Shown here: piece by piece, positions 1 to 8,226 of the stretch
Layout: each line of letters starts with the position of its first letter
Numbering within the stretch: the first letter of the stretch is position 1
NCBI RefSeq assembly: GCF_008014775.2
Contig: NZ_CP144914.1
Coordinates: 2,356,001 to 2,420,000 of the forward strand
Origin: Alkalicoccus halolimnae
GTDB taxonomy: Bacteria > Bacillota > Bacilli > Bacillales > Salisediminibacteriaceae
Direction of reading: 5' to 3'
DNA: 64,000 nucleotides
Made by a program: the position numbers and the translations under genes
Notes under the pieces: generated by a model
What the model was told of the DNA's origin: nothing
The model's database searches: none
What the model saw: only the letters and a program-made list of their open reading frames with translations

Positions 1-73
1 GCTTGAAACCAGGAAGGTAATTGTTCAAATTTCATGATGAAAAACCAATTCCCTTTATTGAATTTTAAATAAA
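1..73. other. Left edge, no feature seen
   Basis: This AT-rich sequence at the left edge, before the first repeat element, has no reading frame or hairpin that I can support. Confidence 0.5.
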
Positions 74-646
74 AGCTATGTCAATATCTTATGTTGATAA
101 ATATAGGAAACTTCGCTTCAACTGACCTGCCGTGGAGGAGCTTTCAATCTCCTTCTTACCCGGGCAAGTTTCCGCTTCGTTTTCTTCACAGAAAGAGAAG
201 TTCTTCTGTTTTTCATTCCGTAAAGCCAGTGCCAAGGCGATTTTTCAAGGCGCCTGTGGAAAAAGAAAGCGGGACGATCCTCCCGGACGCAAGGGAAGCC
301 GCAGGCACTCCAAAAACAACACGGAGCTTGAACAGAGACACTCATGCAAGAGCCTTATACCATGATGAATGAAAATGGCTTTCTACAGGGCTGGAACTCT
401 CTATCTAAACAGGGCAGCGAAGGATGTTCAAAAGGGAACTTCTTTGTTTAGAAGGAGATGCTGCTCCGTATTTTTCCGTGAGCTGCAGGGCACATGGGGC
501 GACTCCAGGGCGATGAAGGACGAGCTGAAGATCCACCCCCGACCGCAGGGAGGAAGGGATTAGCTGAGGCCGGCCCGCCCGGAAAGCGTCCCCATGGAAA
601 CGAAAGCGCACGTTCATCGCTTCAATACTTTATTATCAAGGTAGCT
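74..646. repeat. Composite A/B MITE-like repeat (A module on minus strand)
   Basis: This is a full-length copy of the two-module repeat family of this window. Read on the minus strand it begins with the A terminus (AGCTACCTTGATAATAAAG) at 646. It runs through the A core around the CCATGGGGACGCTTTCCGGG motif, then the B module, and ends with a degenerate B terminus at about 74. The same module order (A then inverted B) occurs at 4969-5618 and 40866-41415. The 8-bp flanks do not match (only ATAAA is shared), so a target duplication is not clear. Short open frames inside it are by-products of the repeat. It lies directly behind the terminator of the surface-protein gene at 757-2115. Confidence 0.85.
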
Positions 647-654
647 ATAAACAT

Positions 655-688
655 AAAAATGCGGCATGACAATTTTCTGTCATGCCGC
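655..688 (-). terminator. Rho-independent terminator of the surface-protein gene
   Basis: An 11-bp perfect stem (GCGGCATGACA / TGTCATGCCGC, 661-671 and 678-688) is followed on the minus strand by a T-run (655-660). It lies about 70 bp behind the stop codon at 757. Confidence 0.85.
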
Positions 689-756
689 TTCAAGGGGATT
701 TAGCCTGCTTTCAATTTTCATTTAACTGATTCGTAAATCAGGAACTGTTCCCAATG

Positions 757-2115
757 TTACTGCTCTGACCGGCGGTGACGTGTAATCATCGCTGCACCTG
801 CTGCGAGAAGAACAAGGACCATTCCATAAAGGAACCACTGATTTTCAGCACCTGCTGTTCCACCAAGGCCGGTGGCAGGCATTTCTGAAGGCATATCCCC
901 TTCAAAGTTTTCAGGAAATTGATCTGTGATCGCTCCGGACATCATCTGGCCGACTCCAAACATATGGCCATAAGCCTCGCGGACATTCTCATATGTTGTT
1001 TCGTAATCGCCTTCCGTATAGCTGTCAAACGCTGTTACAAGCTGATCCACGTGCATCTGCAGTCCTTCTGAAAGAGCATCTGCTTCGAGACGGTTTTCAG
1101 TAGCATCAGATAAGAACTGGGAAAATGTATCACGGTAGCCAGCAAGATTATTCAGGGCTTCTTCCTGTCCGGCTTCGTCCTCTTCCGCTGTTGCCACGAC
1201 ATAATTCACGAAGAAGTCGATATGCTCACTCCACTGTTCATTAAATGCGTCGCCTGCTTCTTCTCCGTAAACACCGCTGATTGCTTCAGTCAGATCTTCT
1301 GTGTTTTCGTTAAGTGCTCCGGCTGCTGCATCAAAGTCCCCTGCTCCATCGATCCCCTTCTGCATAGCAACTACAGCTAATCCTGCGTGTTCGGAGAAAA
1401 GGTAGTTCAGATCTGAACGGAGATCCGCTGCCGGTGTGTCGGCTGATGATCCTTCAAAATCTTCATCAAACTGATCTACTATAGCAGTGGAAAGACCTTT
1501 GCTTACCCCGTACATGTGGTTAATCGATTCTCTTACATCACTGTAGGCCGCATCAAAGTCTCCCTCGTTATACTGGTCGAATGCTCCTACAAGCTGATTC
1601 ACGTGCATCTGCAGTCCTTCTGCGAGCATGTCAGCTTCTAAACGCTCTTCTGTAGCACCTTCGAGAAAGCTGGAGAAGTCGGCGCGGTATCCATCAAGCT
1701 GAGTAAGTGCTTCCTGACGACCCTCTTCATCTTCTTCCGCTGTTGCCGTTACATAATCAACGAAGAATCCGATATGATCTTCCCACATGCCCTGGAAAGT
1801 CTGAGCCGCTTCTTCTCCATAAACTTCCTCAATCGCACCAGTTAAATCTTCCGTATTAGCCTGCAGAGCACCTGCAATTTGATCAAAGTCTTCGGCTCCG
1901 TCAATTCCTTTTTGCATGGTGAATACTGCCAGATAGGCGTGTTCTGATAAGTACTGATCCAGCGTAGCGCGGAGATCCGCTGCCGGTGTGCTGACCGTCG
2001 GGCCGTTTTCCATGTGCTCTTCATCTGAGTGCCCGTCCGCAAACGCTGTTGCCGAAGGCATTAAAAGCGCCGCACTTAATGGGACAATTGTTAACGTTCT
2101 TTTCCAGTTCATCAT
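757..2115 (-). CDS. Secreted, wall-anchor-type surface protein with two tandem helical domains
   Basis: A signal peptide (MNWKRTLTIVPLSAALLM, ending near AFADG) is followed by two copies of a roughly 180-residue acidic domain. Each copy starts with TPAADLR and contains the recurring strings MQKGIDGA, YGEEA and EGLQMHV. The C-terminus has MPATGLGG, a hydrophobic segment (WFLYGMVLVLLAAGAAMI) and a basic tail (RHRRSEQ). This is the layout of a sortase substrate, with Met replacing Leu of LPxTG. A GTG at 2124 is also in frame, but it lies inside the ribosome binding site (AAGGAG, 8 bases before the ATG at 2115), so I chose the ATG. The function of the repeated domain is not known to me; the two halves clearly come from an internal duplication. 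An upstream sequence at 2171-2198 also occurs before the CHRD gene at 5780-6391. Confidence 0.85.
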   Translation of the reverse strand: MMNWKRTLTIVPLSAALLMPSATAFADGHSDEEHMENGPTVSTPAADLRATLDQYLSEHAYLAVFTMQKGIDGAEDFDQIAGALQANTEDLTGAIEEVYGEEAAQTFQGMWEDHIGFFVDYVTATAEEDEEGRQEALTQLDGYRADFSSFLEGATEERLEADMLAEGLQMHVNQLVGAFDQYNEGDFDAAYSDVRESINHMYGVSKGLSTAIVDQFDEDFEGSSADTPAADLRSDLNYLFSEHAGLAVVAMQKGIDGAGDFDAAAGALNENTEDLTEAISGVYGEEAGDAFNEQWSEHIDFFVNYVVATAEEDEAGQEEALNNLAGYRDTFSQFLSDATENRLEADALSEGLQMHVDQLVTAFDSYTEGDYETTYENVREAYGHMFGVGQMMSGAITDQFPENFEGDMPSEMPATGLGGTAGAENQWFLYGMVLVLLAAGAAMITRHRRSEQ

Positions 2116-2170
2116 ACCAATCACTCCTTTTATTTTTTATTACACCTGAGCTAACGCAGGGGTATACGTA

Positions 2171-2198
2171 TTGGATCACTTTTTTCGAAATTTTTTTT
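2171..2198 (-). promoter_or_regulatory. Upstream motif shared with the CHRD gene at 5780-6391
   Basis: On the plus strand this reads TTGGATCACTTT, then TTTCGAAA, then a T-run. The same string (TTGGATCACTTT...TTTGAAA plus T-run) occurs at 6472-6499. Each lies 56-81 bases upstream of a start codon of a wall-anchor-type protein. The spacing suits a promoter or activator site, but no sigma factor class can be assigned with confidence. Confidence 0.45.
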
Positions 2199-2359
2199 AA
2201 TAAATGTATTTCATATGTATTCGAATCAATTTCATAAGTCACTGTAAGAAAAGGATTTCCGAACATGGTGAATGATTTTCAGTTCAGGAAGAAAAATTTT
2301 AAAGACAGATTCGCAAATGATCAATAAAGGTTATCGTCTGTGTCTTTCAGGGCAGAAAT

Positions 2360-2400
2360 AAAAAAGACTGAACCCAAATGCTATTGGGTCAGTCTTTTTT
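2360..2400. terminator. Rho-independent terminator behind the M20 peptidase gene
   Basis: The hairpin arms AAAAAGACTGAACCCA / TGGGTCAGTCTTTTTT have T-runs on both strands. It sits 12 bases behind the stop codon of the M20 gene (minus strand) and closes the ATP-grasp/M20 operon. Confidence 0.9.
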
Positions 2401-2411
2401 ATCTGTATTAT

Positions 2412-3488
2412 TTATTCTTCAGGCAGTGACCGCAGGAAGTTTATAAGTATCTGCTGGTACTCTTTTACAGAATCCATGTACACATGTTCATGATCCCCAT
2501 GCCAGCCGTGACCGAAGGGACCGAATTCCACTGCAGACCCTCCGTATTTCGTAAAATACTTTCCATCGTGGGAGCCGTGCTGGGCATAAAGGTGCGCCTC
2601 TTCCAGTGAAGTAACCTCTTGAATGGATTGAGCGAGCTTTGTAACGTACGGATTGGCCATATCAGTAACAACCGGATCACCAATGTAGTGAACGTGAACC
2701 GTCCCCTTTGTTATACTTTCTATCTGCCGGATAATTTCTTCCGGAGACTGCGATGGCAAATAGCGGATGTCCAGTGATATAGTACAAAATCTTGGAACAA
2801 GATTAAACATAGAACCTCCCGAGATTTTGGAAAAATTTATTGAAGGTTCTGCATACATGGGCGGTTCTCTTTCAAGAGCAAATGGAAGCTCAAAGATTCT
2901 CATCCATAAATCATAAGCCATAATAATCGCGTTATGCCCTTCCCATGGGCGGCTGCTATGGGCGGAGTTACCCCGCAGTTTGATCACAAGCTGAAGCACC
3001 CCTTTCGATTGAACTGCAACTCCCAAGTTTGTAGGTTCCCCGCAGATAATAAAATCACCTGTATATCCTTGATCGGTTAAATATTTCGTTCCATTTTTTC
3101 CTCCGGCTTCCTCATCGGGTACGATCTGCAGCATCACCCGTTGATTCAGCGTTTCTTCCTTTAACGCTGCCATCGCGATCATCATTGCTGCCAATCCAGC
3201 TTTCATATCGGCAGCCCCTCTCCCGTAAAGCTTATTTCCGACAGTTTTCGGAATATACTGATCGGGTTCTCCTTCTACAACATCCGCATGGGCATTGAGG
3301 ACGACTGTGCGTGCTCCCTGACCTATAATAGCCACGAGCATCGGATATTCTTTATTCTGAATTTTTTCGACCCTCAGGCCATGGTCCTGAAGCCATGCTT
3401 CGCAGTAATCTATTATCTCTGCTACTCCTTCCAGATTGGAGCTGTCTATTTCAATTAATTTTTTCAATAAAGGTATAGGATTTAACAT
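2412..3488 (-). CDS. M20-family metallopeptidase/deacylase (ArgE/DapE/ACY1-like)
   Basis: This 358-residue protein has the metal-binding pattern of M20 zinc hydrolases: H67-x-D69 (AHADVV), D94 in GRGAADMKAG, the acidic pair E126-E127 in PDEEAGG, E151 in GEPT, and the C-terminal histidine in HGWHGDHEH (near 330). The length is typical for ArgE/DapE-like deacylases, which hydrolyse amide bonds of N-acyl amino acids or small peptides in the cytoplasm. A good ribosome binding site (GGAGGGGG) lies 9 bases before the ATG. It is the second gene of a two-gene operon, 29 bases behind an ATP-grasp ligase. This pairing suggests that it trims or recycles the ligase product. The true substrate cannot be read from the sequence. 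Confidence 0.85.
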   Translation of the reverse strand: MLNPIPLLKKLIEIDSSNLEGVAEIIDYCEAWLQDHGLRVEKIQNKEYPMLVAIIGQGARTVVLNAHADVVEGEPDQYIPKTVGNKLYGRGAADMKAGLAAMMIAMAALKEETLNQRVMLQIVPDEEAGGKNGTKYLTDQGYTGDFIICGEPTNLGVAVQSKGVLQLVIKLRGNSAHSSRPWEGHNAIIMAYDLWMRIFELPFALEREPPMYAEPSINFSKISGGSMFNLVPRFCTISLDIRYLPSQSPEEIIRQIESITKGTVHVHYIGDPVVTDMANPYVTKLAQSIQEVTSLEEAHLYAQHGSHDGKYFTKYGGSAVEFGPFGHGWHGDHEHVYMDSVKEYQQILINFLRSLPEE

Positions 3489-3517
3489 AACAGTCCCCCT
3501 CCAGCCCTACTACGTGT

Positions 3518-4579
3518 TTACTGGACAGACTCCTCAGCCATCATTTTTTCTGCACGATTTTTGTGAATCATAGTTACTTCATCGTGACGGGCATACTCTA
3601 CATCCTGCTCCTGAATAAGCCACTCTTTTTTCACCGTTTTTTTCAAAAGGAGCGCCAATACTGCTGCAGGTATGTCTGCTCCCGCTTTATGGGAGAAGCT
3701 GTAGCCTCCTCCGATGCGGGGATTAATGTCAATAACGTAATAGTTTTCCCCGTTGTCATACACGTCCATGTTAAGGTAGCCTACATGCCCAAGTCTTTCA
3801 CCAATTAATTCAGCCATCTTTCCGAGCTTTTCATGATCGCACGTTATACAACGGTCCACGTCTCCTCCGCGCATCATCAGCTGTTTTCTTATAAAGTGAG
3901 ATAAATAACGGCCTTCCAAATCATTAAAGATGTCCACGCTGTACTTATCTCCACCAATAACTTCCTGGATTAACACATTTTTTTCCGGTTTAACTTTCGT
4001 AACGGTACTGATCGCAGCTAAGGAAATTTTTTCGATTACATGCAAATAGGCATACTTTAACTCTTCCATCGAATTTGCGTACTCAATCCCTACGGATGCG
4101 GAGCCATTCCGTGGTTTTAAAATAAGAGGAAACTGCGCATAACCATTATGAAGAGCCTTTTCCGCTGAAATCAGACTTGTAAAAGTACGCGGTACACTTA
4201 TACCTAAAGCGCCCATTATTTCTTCGTAATTTCCCTTGTCCCTGATTTTATTAATCGTTACTGGGTCAGTTACAAAAACCTGAATACCCCTGTTCTCAAA
4301 ATCCGGTTTCCGCTGCGAGAGGCTGCAGACTTCCAGATCATTTAAAGGAAATACTCCCTGCACATTGTGTTTTTCGCAGATGTTTAACAGGGTATGGACG
4401 TAGCCGGGATCGGAATAATGAGGGGTTACGTAACTGATATCTCCCATCTGCAGTGACGGGGCATTATACTCGGGATCACATACAATAATTTGCCCTGATA
4501 TATTAAGTTTTTTATAAGCTTCACGAAAAAATTGAATAAAATCGTTACGTCTCGCAGTAGAAGTCAGTAAAATGTTCAT
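3518..4579 (-). CDS. ATP-grasp ligase (carboxylate-amine ligase type)
   Basis: The protein has an N-terminal pre-ATP-grasp domain (MNILLTSTARRNDF), a nucleotide-binding stretch LILKPRNGSASVGI near residues 152-165, and a C-terminal metal/ATP site IDINPRIGGGYSFSHKAG. These fit the carbamoyl-phosphate-synthetase-like ATP-grasp ligases that join a carboxylate to an amine through an acyl phosphate. The ATG at 4579 is chosen over the in-frame GTG at 4588 because AAGGG lies about 8 bases before it and overlaps the GTG. It heads an operon with an M20 peptidase. No other biosynthetic gene is adjacent, so the product (dipeptide, modified amino acid or other amide) is unknown. Confidence 0.85.
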   Translation of the reverse strand: MNILLTSTARRNDFIQFFREAYKKLNISGQIIVCDPEYNAPSLQMGDISYVTPHYSDPGYVHTLLNICEKHNVQGVFPLNDLEVCSLSQRKPDFENRGIQVFVTDPVTINKIRDKGNYEEIMGALGISVPRTFTSLISAEKALHNGYAQFPLILKPRNGSASVGIEYANSMEELKYAYLHVIEKISLAAISTVTKVKPEKNVLIQEVIGGDKYSVDIFNDLEGRYLSHFIRKQLMMRGGDVDRCITCDHEKLGKMAELIGERLGHVGYLNMDVYDNGENYYVIDINPRIGGGYSFSHKAGADIPAAVLALLLKKTVKKEWLIQEQDVEYARHDEVTMIHKNRAEKMMAEESVQ

Positions 4580-4968
4580 AATTATCACCCTTTATAGTTT
4601 TTCGTATTGGTCACCCACAATTTATTAATCATCTTTCTTTAATATTCATGACAAATGCCTGATTATTTAGTCTTGCTACTTATATTGATGCTTGTGATTA
4701 TAATTTCCAATTTCTATTAATTATAAACGGAATATCCTGTATAAAATTCTATTAAAATAAGAATAAAAACTCATCATTGTGGTGTTTTTATAAATTAACT
4801 ATAGAAATTCGCTGCTTATTGGGGGTTTAGGAGATTTATGAAATAAATTAATGAATCAATAAAGTGCCCGGGCATTTAGATTCAATAAACTTGAAACAGC
4901 TGTTTGTATGTACAGGTCAATCATTATAGTTTTTTTGTGGACAGCTTGCATTTACTCTTTGTGTTACT
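4580..4968. other. AT-rich intergenic region
   Basis: About 390 bases between the start of the ATP-grasp gene and the next repeat element. It is very AT-rich, presumably carries the promoter of the ATP-grasp/M20 operon on the minus strand, and has no reading frame or strong hairpin. Confidence 0.5.
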
Positions 4969-5618
4969 GCTATCTTGAAAATAAAGTAGTTAAGTGATGC
5001 AAGGGCGCTTTCGTTTCCATGGGGACGCTTTCCGGGCAGGCCGGCCTCAGCTAATCCCGTCCTCCTTGCGGTCGTGCGGAGTGGGGCTCGTCCTTGATCG
5101 CCCCGGAGTCGCCCCATGTCCCCTCCAGCTCCCGGTAAAAATACGGAGCAGGATCGGCCTTCTAATAAAGAAGGCCCCTTCTGACTATCCTTCATTCAAC
5201 GTGTATAGAGGGGGAATTCCATTCCTATAGAAGGCCATTTTCATGCCCCATGGTGCAAGGCTTTTTGCATGTGTGTCTCTGTTAAAGCTCCATGTTGTTA
5301 TTGGATTGCCTGCGGCTCCTTTTTCTTCGCTTGCCGCGGAGAAATCCCTCAGCTCTCCCTCCCTGTCGTCCGGGAGGATCTTCCTGCTTTCTTTTTCCGC
5401 AGGCGTCTTACCCTGGCACTGGTTTTTGCCTTGGTACATTCTTGATTCAACCAGCGGGCTTTCTGTATGGGAGAATTATAACGAAGCGGAAACCGGCGGA
5501 CGCCAGTGGAAGAAGGAGATTGGAAGATCCCGCAGGGCGTAAGCCCACCCGGAAAGCTCCTCCACGGCAGAGCTGAAGCAAAGTTTTCTTATATATCAAC
5601 AACAGACTTTAACAGGGC
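4969..5618. repeat. Composite A/B MITE-like repeat (A module on plus strand)
   Basis: This copy starts with the A terminus (GCTATCTTGAAAATAAAG). It continues through the CATGGGGACGCTTTCCGGG core and GTCTCTGTTAAAGC, which is the internal B terminus at the junction. It ends with the inverted B module and its outer terminus, ACTTTAACAGGGC. The module order matches 74-646 and 40866-41415. No matching 8-bp duplication is visible at the flanks. The short open frames on both strands inside it are artefacts. Confidence 0.85.
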
Positions 5619-5733
5619 TTTCAATAATGAAGACGGCTTTCAAAGTAATGCATTCCATTTATGTAGATGTTACGTTTAATAGAATATAATCAAGTTCCCT
5701 CCTAAAAACTGCGACCCTGTGCCGTTTACACGA

Positions 5734-5764
5734 CAAAAAAAGACCGCCCCAACATGGGACGGTC
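5734..5764 (-). terminator. Terminator of the CHRD gene
   Basis: A 9-bp stem (GACCGCCCC / GGGACGGTC, with one mismatch) is followed on the minus strand by seven T. It lies 15 bases behind the stop codon at 5780. Confidence 0.88.
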
Positions 5765-5779
5765 CAGTTATTAAAATGA

Positions 5780-6391
5780 TTATGCAGTTGCTTTATTGCG
5801 TCGACCAAACATTAGAAGTCCTCCTGCGAGAGCAGCGAACGTTCCAATTAATGCGTAAAGCGGGCCGTTGGAAGCTGTGTCTGCCATTTCATCTCCTTCT
5901 TCTGTGTATACTTCGTCCTCAGTCATTTCCAGCTGGCCTCGGATTTCTCCATCAGGAAATTCTTCCGTATGGAGATTCACATAAATATTTCCTTCGACTA
6001 GTGCGGCTGAAAATTCCTCCCAGCTATGTTCCCCAACGAGGTCATCTTCCGTCAGCGTACCAGATGCCACTTCACCGTCGTAGTCTACAGCTTCGTTATT
6101 CTCGAATAAAAATAACTCTACAGGCCCGTCTTCACCAACAGGTCCACTGTGTAAATGACCAGCAAGCGTGTTTTCTAAATCGTAGGCTTCAACCATAAAT
6201 TCGAGTGATTCCCCATCTTCACTCACTTCCACGTGCGCTTCTCCCGTTGCATCACTATCCACTTCCATGACTTCCTGCTCCGGCGTTAATTCAGCCATGA
6301 ATTCCTGACCTTCGTGGGCTGCCGAAGCTGAGCCGGTAAATCCTGTAAAAGCGAATACCGAGGCCACCGTTACTACTGCTGTTTTTTTCAC
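5780..6391 (-). CDS. CHRD-domain surface protein with MADTAS-type anchor
   Basis: A 203-residue exported protein. A signal peptide (MKKTAVVTVASVFAFTGF, ending at SASAA) is followed by one CHRD domain (about residues 29-155) with the hallmark strings GHLHSGPVG, GPVELFLF, YVNLHTEEFPDGEIRGQL. An acidic linker then leads to MADTASNG, a hydrophobic helix and GRRNKATA. CHRD domains were first described in chordin and are common in bacterial exported proteins; their bacterial role is poorly known. The tail resembles the LPxTA sorting signals used by some Bacillus sortases, with Met in place of Leu. The start codon is GTG with AAGGAGG 8 bases upstream. A close paralogue lies at 39533-40159. Confidence 0.9.
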   Translation of the reverse strand: MKKTAVVTVASVFAFTGFTGSASAAHEGQEFMAELTPEQEVMEVDSDATGEAHVEVSEDGESLEFMVEAYDLENTLAGHLHSGPVGEDGPVELFLFENNEAVDYDGEVASGTLTEDDLVGEHSWEEFSAALVEGNIYVNLHTEEFPDGEIRGQLEMTEDEVYTEEGDEMADTASNGPLYALIGTFAALAGGLLMFGRRNKATA

Positions 6392-6471
6392 AAAACCGCC
6401 TCCTTGTAATTTTTGAAGAAGAAATAAGACTATACTTCCTCTCTGTATGAGATAACGAATTAACTTTCCAT

Positions 6472-6499
6472 TTGGATCACTTTATTTTGAAATTTTTTT
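6472..6499 (-). promoter_or_regulatory. Upstream motif shared with the surface-protein gene at 757-2115
   Basis: TTGGATCACTTT followed by TTTGAAA and a T-run matches the sequence at 2171-2198 in the same orientation to its gene. It lies 81 bases before the GTG start at 6391. The second CHRD gene (39533-40159) does not show the motif, so it is not simply part of the gene family. Confidence 0.45.
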
Positions 6500-6570
6500 G
6501 AAGCAAGTCAATAAAAGTATTTCTAATAGTGTTTAACAGCTGTTTCCCAGACAAAGTTATTTTTCCACAC

Positions 6571-6604
6571 AAAAAACCGCAGTAAAAAATGTTCTTTACT
6601 GCGG
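6571..6604 (-). terminator. Terminator of the small protein gene 6622-6960
   Basis: A 10-bp perfect stem (CCGCAGTAAA / TTTACTGCGG) is followed on the minus strand by six T. Confidence 0.88.
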
Positions 6605-6621
6605 CTCAAGGTTATTATTTC

Positions 6622-6960
6622 CTACTGTGTTACGCCTTTCTCAATATAACCATCGGCTTTTTTTACCTGTTCGAGCACCTGCTGCTTATTTTCTTCTGTC
6701 GTTTTGAATGAAAGTAAATAGTGAGGATAATCTTTTTTATTAATCTTCCGGTCTTTTCTGATATTCTTGAGCGATGTGAATGCCTGAGCATTGCCGGGAG
6801 CCCCTCCGATACTTCCTGTGGCGATGAATGGGGTTTTGGTATCCAGCCCTTCCGGAATCTCTTCAATGAAAACATCCGTTACATGATACCTCAGCAGCCT
6901 GGTTCTAAGCGATTCCGCAGCATTTTCATTTTTGAGATACACGTTCATCTGTACAGTCAT
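6622..6960 (-). CDS. Small cytoplasmic protein of unknown function
   Basis: A 112-residue soluble protein with no signal peptide or membrane segment. It begins MTVQMNVYLKNENAAESLRT and alternates predicted strands and helices (strand-like VTDVFIEEIPEG, later YLLSFKTTEE). A glycine/alanine stretch GSIGGAPGNAQA sits in the middle. I do not recognise the family. AAAGGG lies 8 bases before the ATG and a strong terminator follows, so it is a single-gene transcription unit. It stands between a CHRD surface gene and a broken universal stress gene, which says little about its role. Confidence 0.7.
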   Translation of the reverse strand: MTVQMNVYLKNENAAESLRTRLLRYHVTDVFIEEIPEGLDTKTPFIATGSIGGAPGNAQAFTSLKNIRKDRKINKKDYPHYLLSFKTTEENKQQVLEQVKKADGYIEKGVTQ

Positions 6961-7067
6961 CGGAATTCACCCTTTCTGAATATTCTGTATTTTTAGTCTT
7001 CCCTTCTGAGCCGATTTTGAAACTAATACCACAATATTAGAGAATACTGCAAATTCCATACAAAAAA

Positions 7068-7096
7068 GCCAGTCCGAACAACAGTGCCGGACTGGC
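7068..7096 (-). terminator. Original terminator of the usp pseudogene
   Basis: A 9-bp perfect stem (GCCAGTCCG / CGGACTGGC) is followed on the minus strand by six T. It is now separated from the usp gene by the inserted B element. Confidence 0.88.
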
Positions 7097-7130
7097 TTAC
7101 ACACTCTATTAGAGCATTATTTAATCATTA

Positions 7131-7463
7131 AGCTCTGTTAAAGTCTGCTGTTGATATATAAGAAAACTTCGCTTCGGCCTGCCGTGGAGGAGCTTTCCGG
7201 GTGGGCTTACGCCCTGCGGGATCTTCCAATCTCCTTCTTCCACGGGCACGTTTCCGCTTCGTTTTTTATTCTCCCATACAGAAAGCCCGCTGGTTGAATC
7301 AAGAAGGGACCAAGGTAAAAACCAGTGCCAGGGTAAGACGCCTGCGGAAAAAGAAAGCGGGAAGATCCTCCCGGACGCAAGAGAGGGAGAGCTGAGGGCT
7401 TTCTCCGCGGCAGGCGGAAGAGCCGCAGGCAATCCAATAACAACACGGAGCTTTAACAGAGCC
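7131..7463. mobile_element. B-type MITE with 8-bp target duplication
   Basis: A 333-bp non-coding element with terminal inverted repeats (AGCTCTGTTAAAG on the left; the reverse complement of GGCTCTGTTAAAG on the right), flanked by AATCATTA at 7123-7130 and 7464-7471. It is inserted in the last codon of the usp pseudogene. Deleting it with one AATCATTA copy restores ...VLMIK and a TAA stop, matching the intact paralogue's ...ILLVK end. This fixes the element's borders to the base. The 8-bp duplication and GGCTCT ends recall ISL3-family transposons (from general knowledge). The element carries no transposase. Confidence 0.92.
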
Positions 7464-7881
7464 AATCATTAAAACAGGGGTGTTTACGTATTTCATAACT
7501 TTGTGGCTCACTCCGCCGAGAACCATTTTCTGTTCGCTGTTTAATCTGCGGCTGCCGATAACGAGCGTATCGTAGCTGTCATTATTAGCACGAACGAAAA
7601 TCGCTTCTGCAATTCCATTTTTTCCGTGAAGAATAGTTGATTCGCATGGAATTTGTTCTTCTTTCCCCACGGATTCGTAATGCTTTAATAACTGCTCTCT
7701 TTTCAAAGAAGCACTTTCAGAATCTCCCGAATGAAGTACATCACTCTTTGATTTTTTCCATCTACGACGTAAAGCAGTTCAATCGAAGCACCTTCTACAA
7801 GGCTGCCAAGTTCTATTGCTTTTTTTGCAGCACGGTTGCTGTGATCCGAGCCATCAACAGCCAGTAGTATTTTTAAAACAT
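7464..7881 (-). pseudogene. Broken universal stress protein (UspA family) gene
   Basis: The frame reads KILLAVDGSDHSNRA...IELLYVVDG, breaks, and resumes with SDVLHSGDSESASLKREQ...LVIGSRRLNSEQKMVLGGVSHKVMKYVNTPVLMI. It aligns throughout with the intact paralogue at 8430-8849. A one-base loss near 7746 (AATCAAAGAGTGATG) joins the two halves. At the start, ATG at 7881 has a perfect GGAGG 8 bases upstream but runs into a stop after two codons (ATGTTTTAA); one extra T would give MFLKILLAVDG, so this is probably a second one-base loss. The C-terminus is interrupted by a MITE that removed the native Lys-stop. Sequencing error could explain the homopolymer shifts but not the insertion. Confidence 0.88.
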
Positions 7882-7979
7882 CCGTTAATCCTCCATTATT
7901 GAATGGCTTAAGGATTTTTACTGAAGAAAATAGTATCATGATACCGCTTCTATAAGCACTGAGCTTATAGTTCGAGGAA

Positions 7980-8140
7980 AAACGAACGGTGTTTTTGATT
8001 CCATGAAGGTGCTTTCCAGGCGGCCCGACCTAAGCTGATTCTTGTCATTCGCAAGTGCTCTGCAGCTGGCTTACCTGCTTTTCTATACTTCCTTCTCAGC
8101 CTGTAAAGCAGTGAAAAAGGCCGCTTTTCAATGTTATGCC
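7980..8140 (+). repeat. Degenerate A-module fragment
   Basis: GATTCCATGAAGGTGCTTTCC followed by AGGCGGCCCGACCTAAGCTGATT is a worn copy of the A core (CCATGGGGACGCTTTCCGGG, then GGCCGGCCTCAGCTAATT). The ends are not definable. Confidence 0.45.
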
Positions 8141-8226
8141 TTACACCTGGATAGATATTAAATTCAATTCATTTAGAAATACTAATTTTCGGCCGAAGAT
8201 AAATCAGATGATTTTATTAATGATGA

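Noticed and set aside
91..703. Several 60-95-codon open frames on both strands
   Set aside because: All lie in the composite repeat. The same peptides recur at every copy in different states of truncation, and none has a ribosome binding site.
7121..7706. A 135-codon frame that looks like a Usp C-terminus with a long novel tail
   Set aside because: The tail is translation of the inserted B element; the Usp part is the second half of the frameshifted pseudogene.
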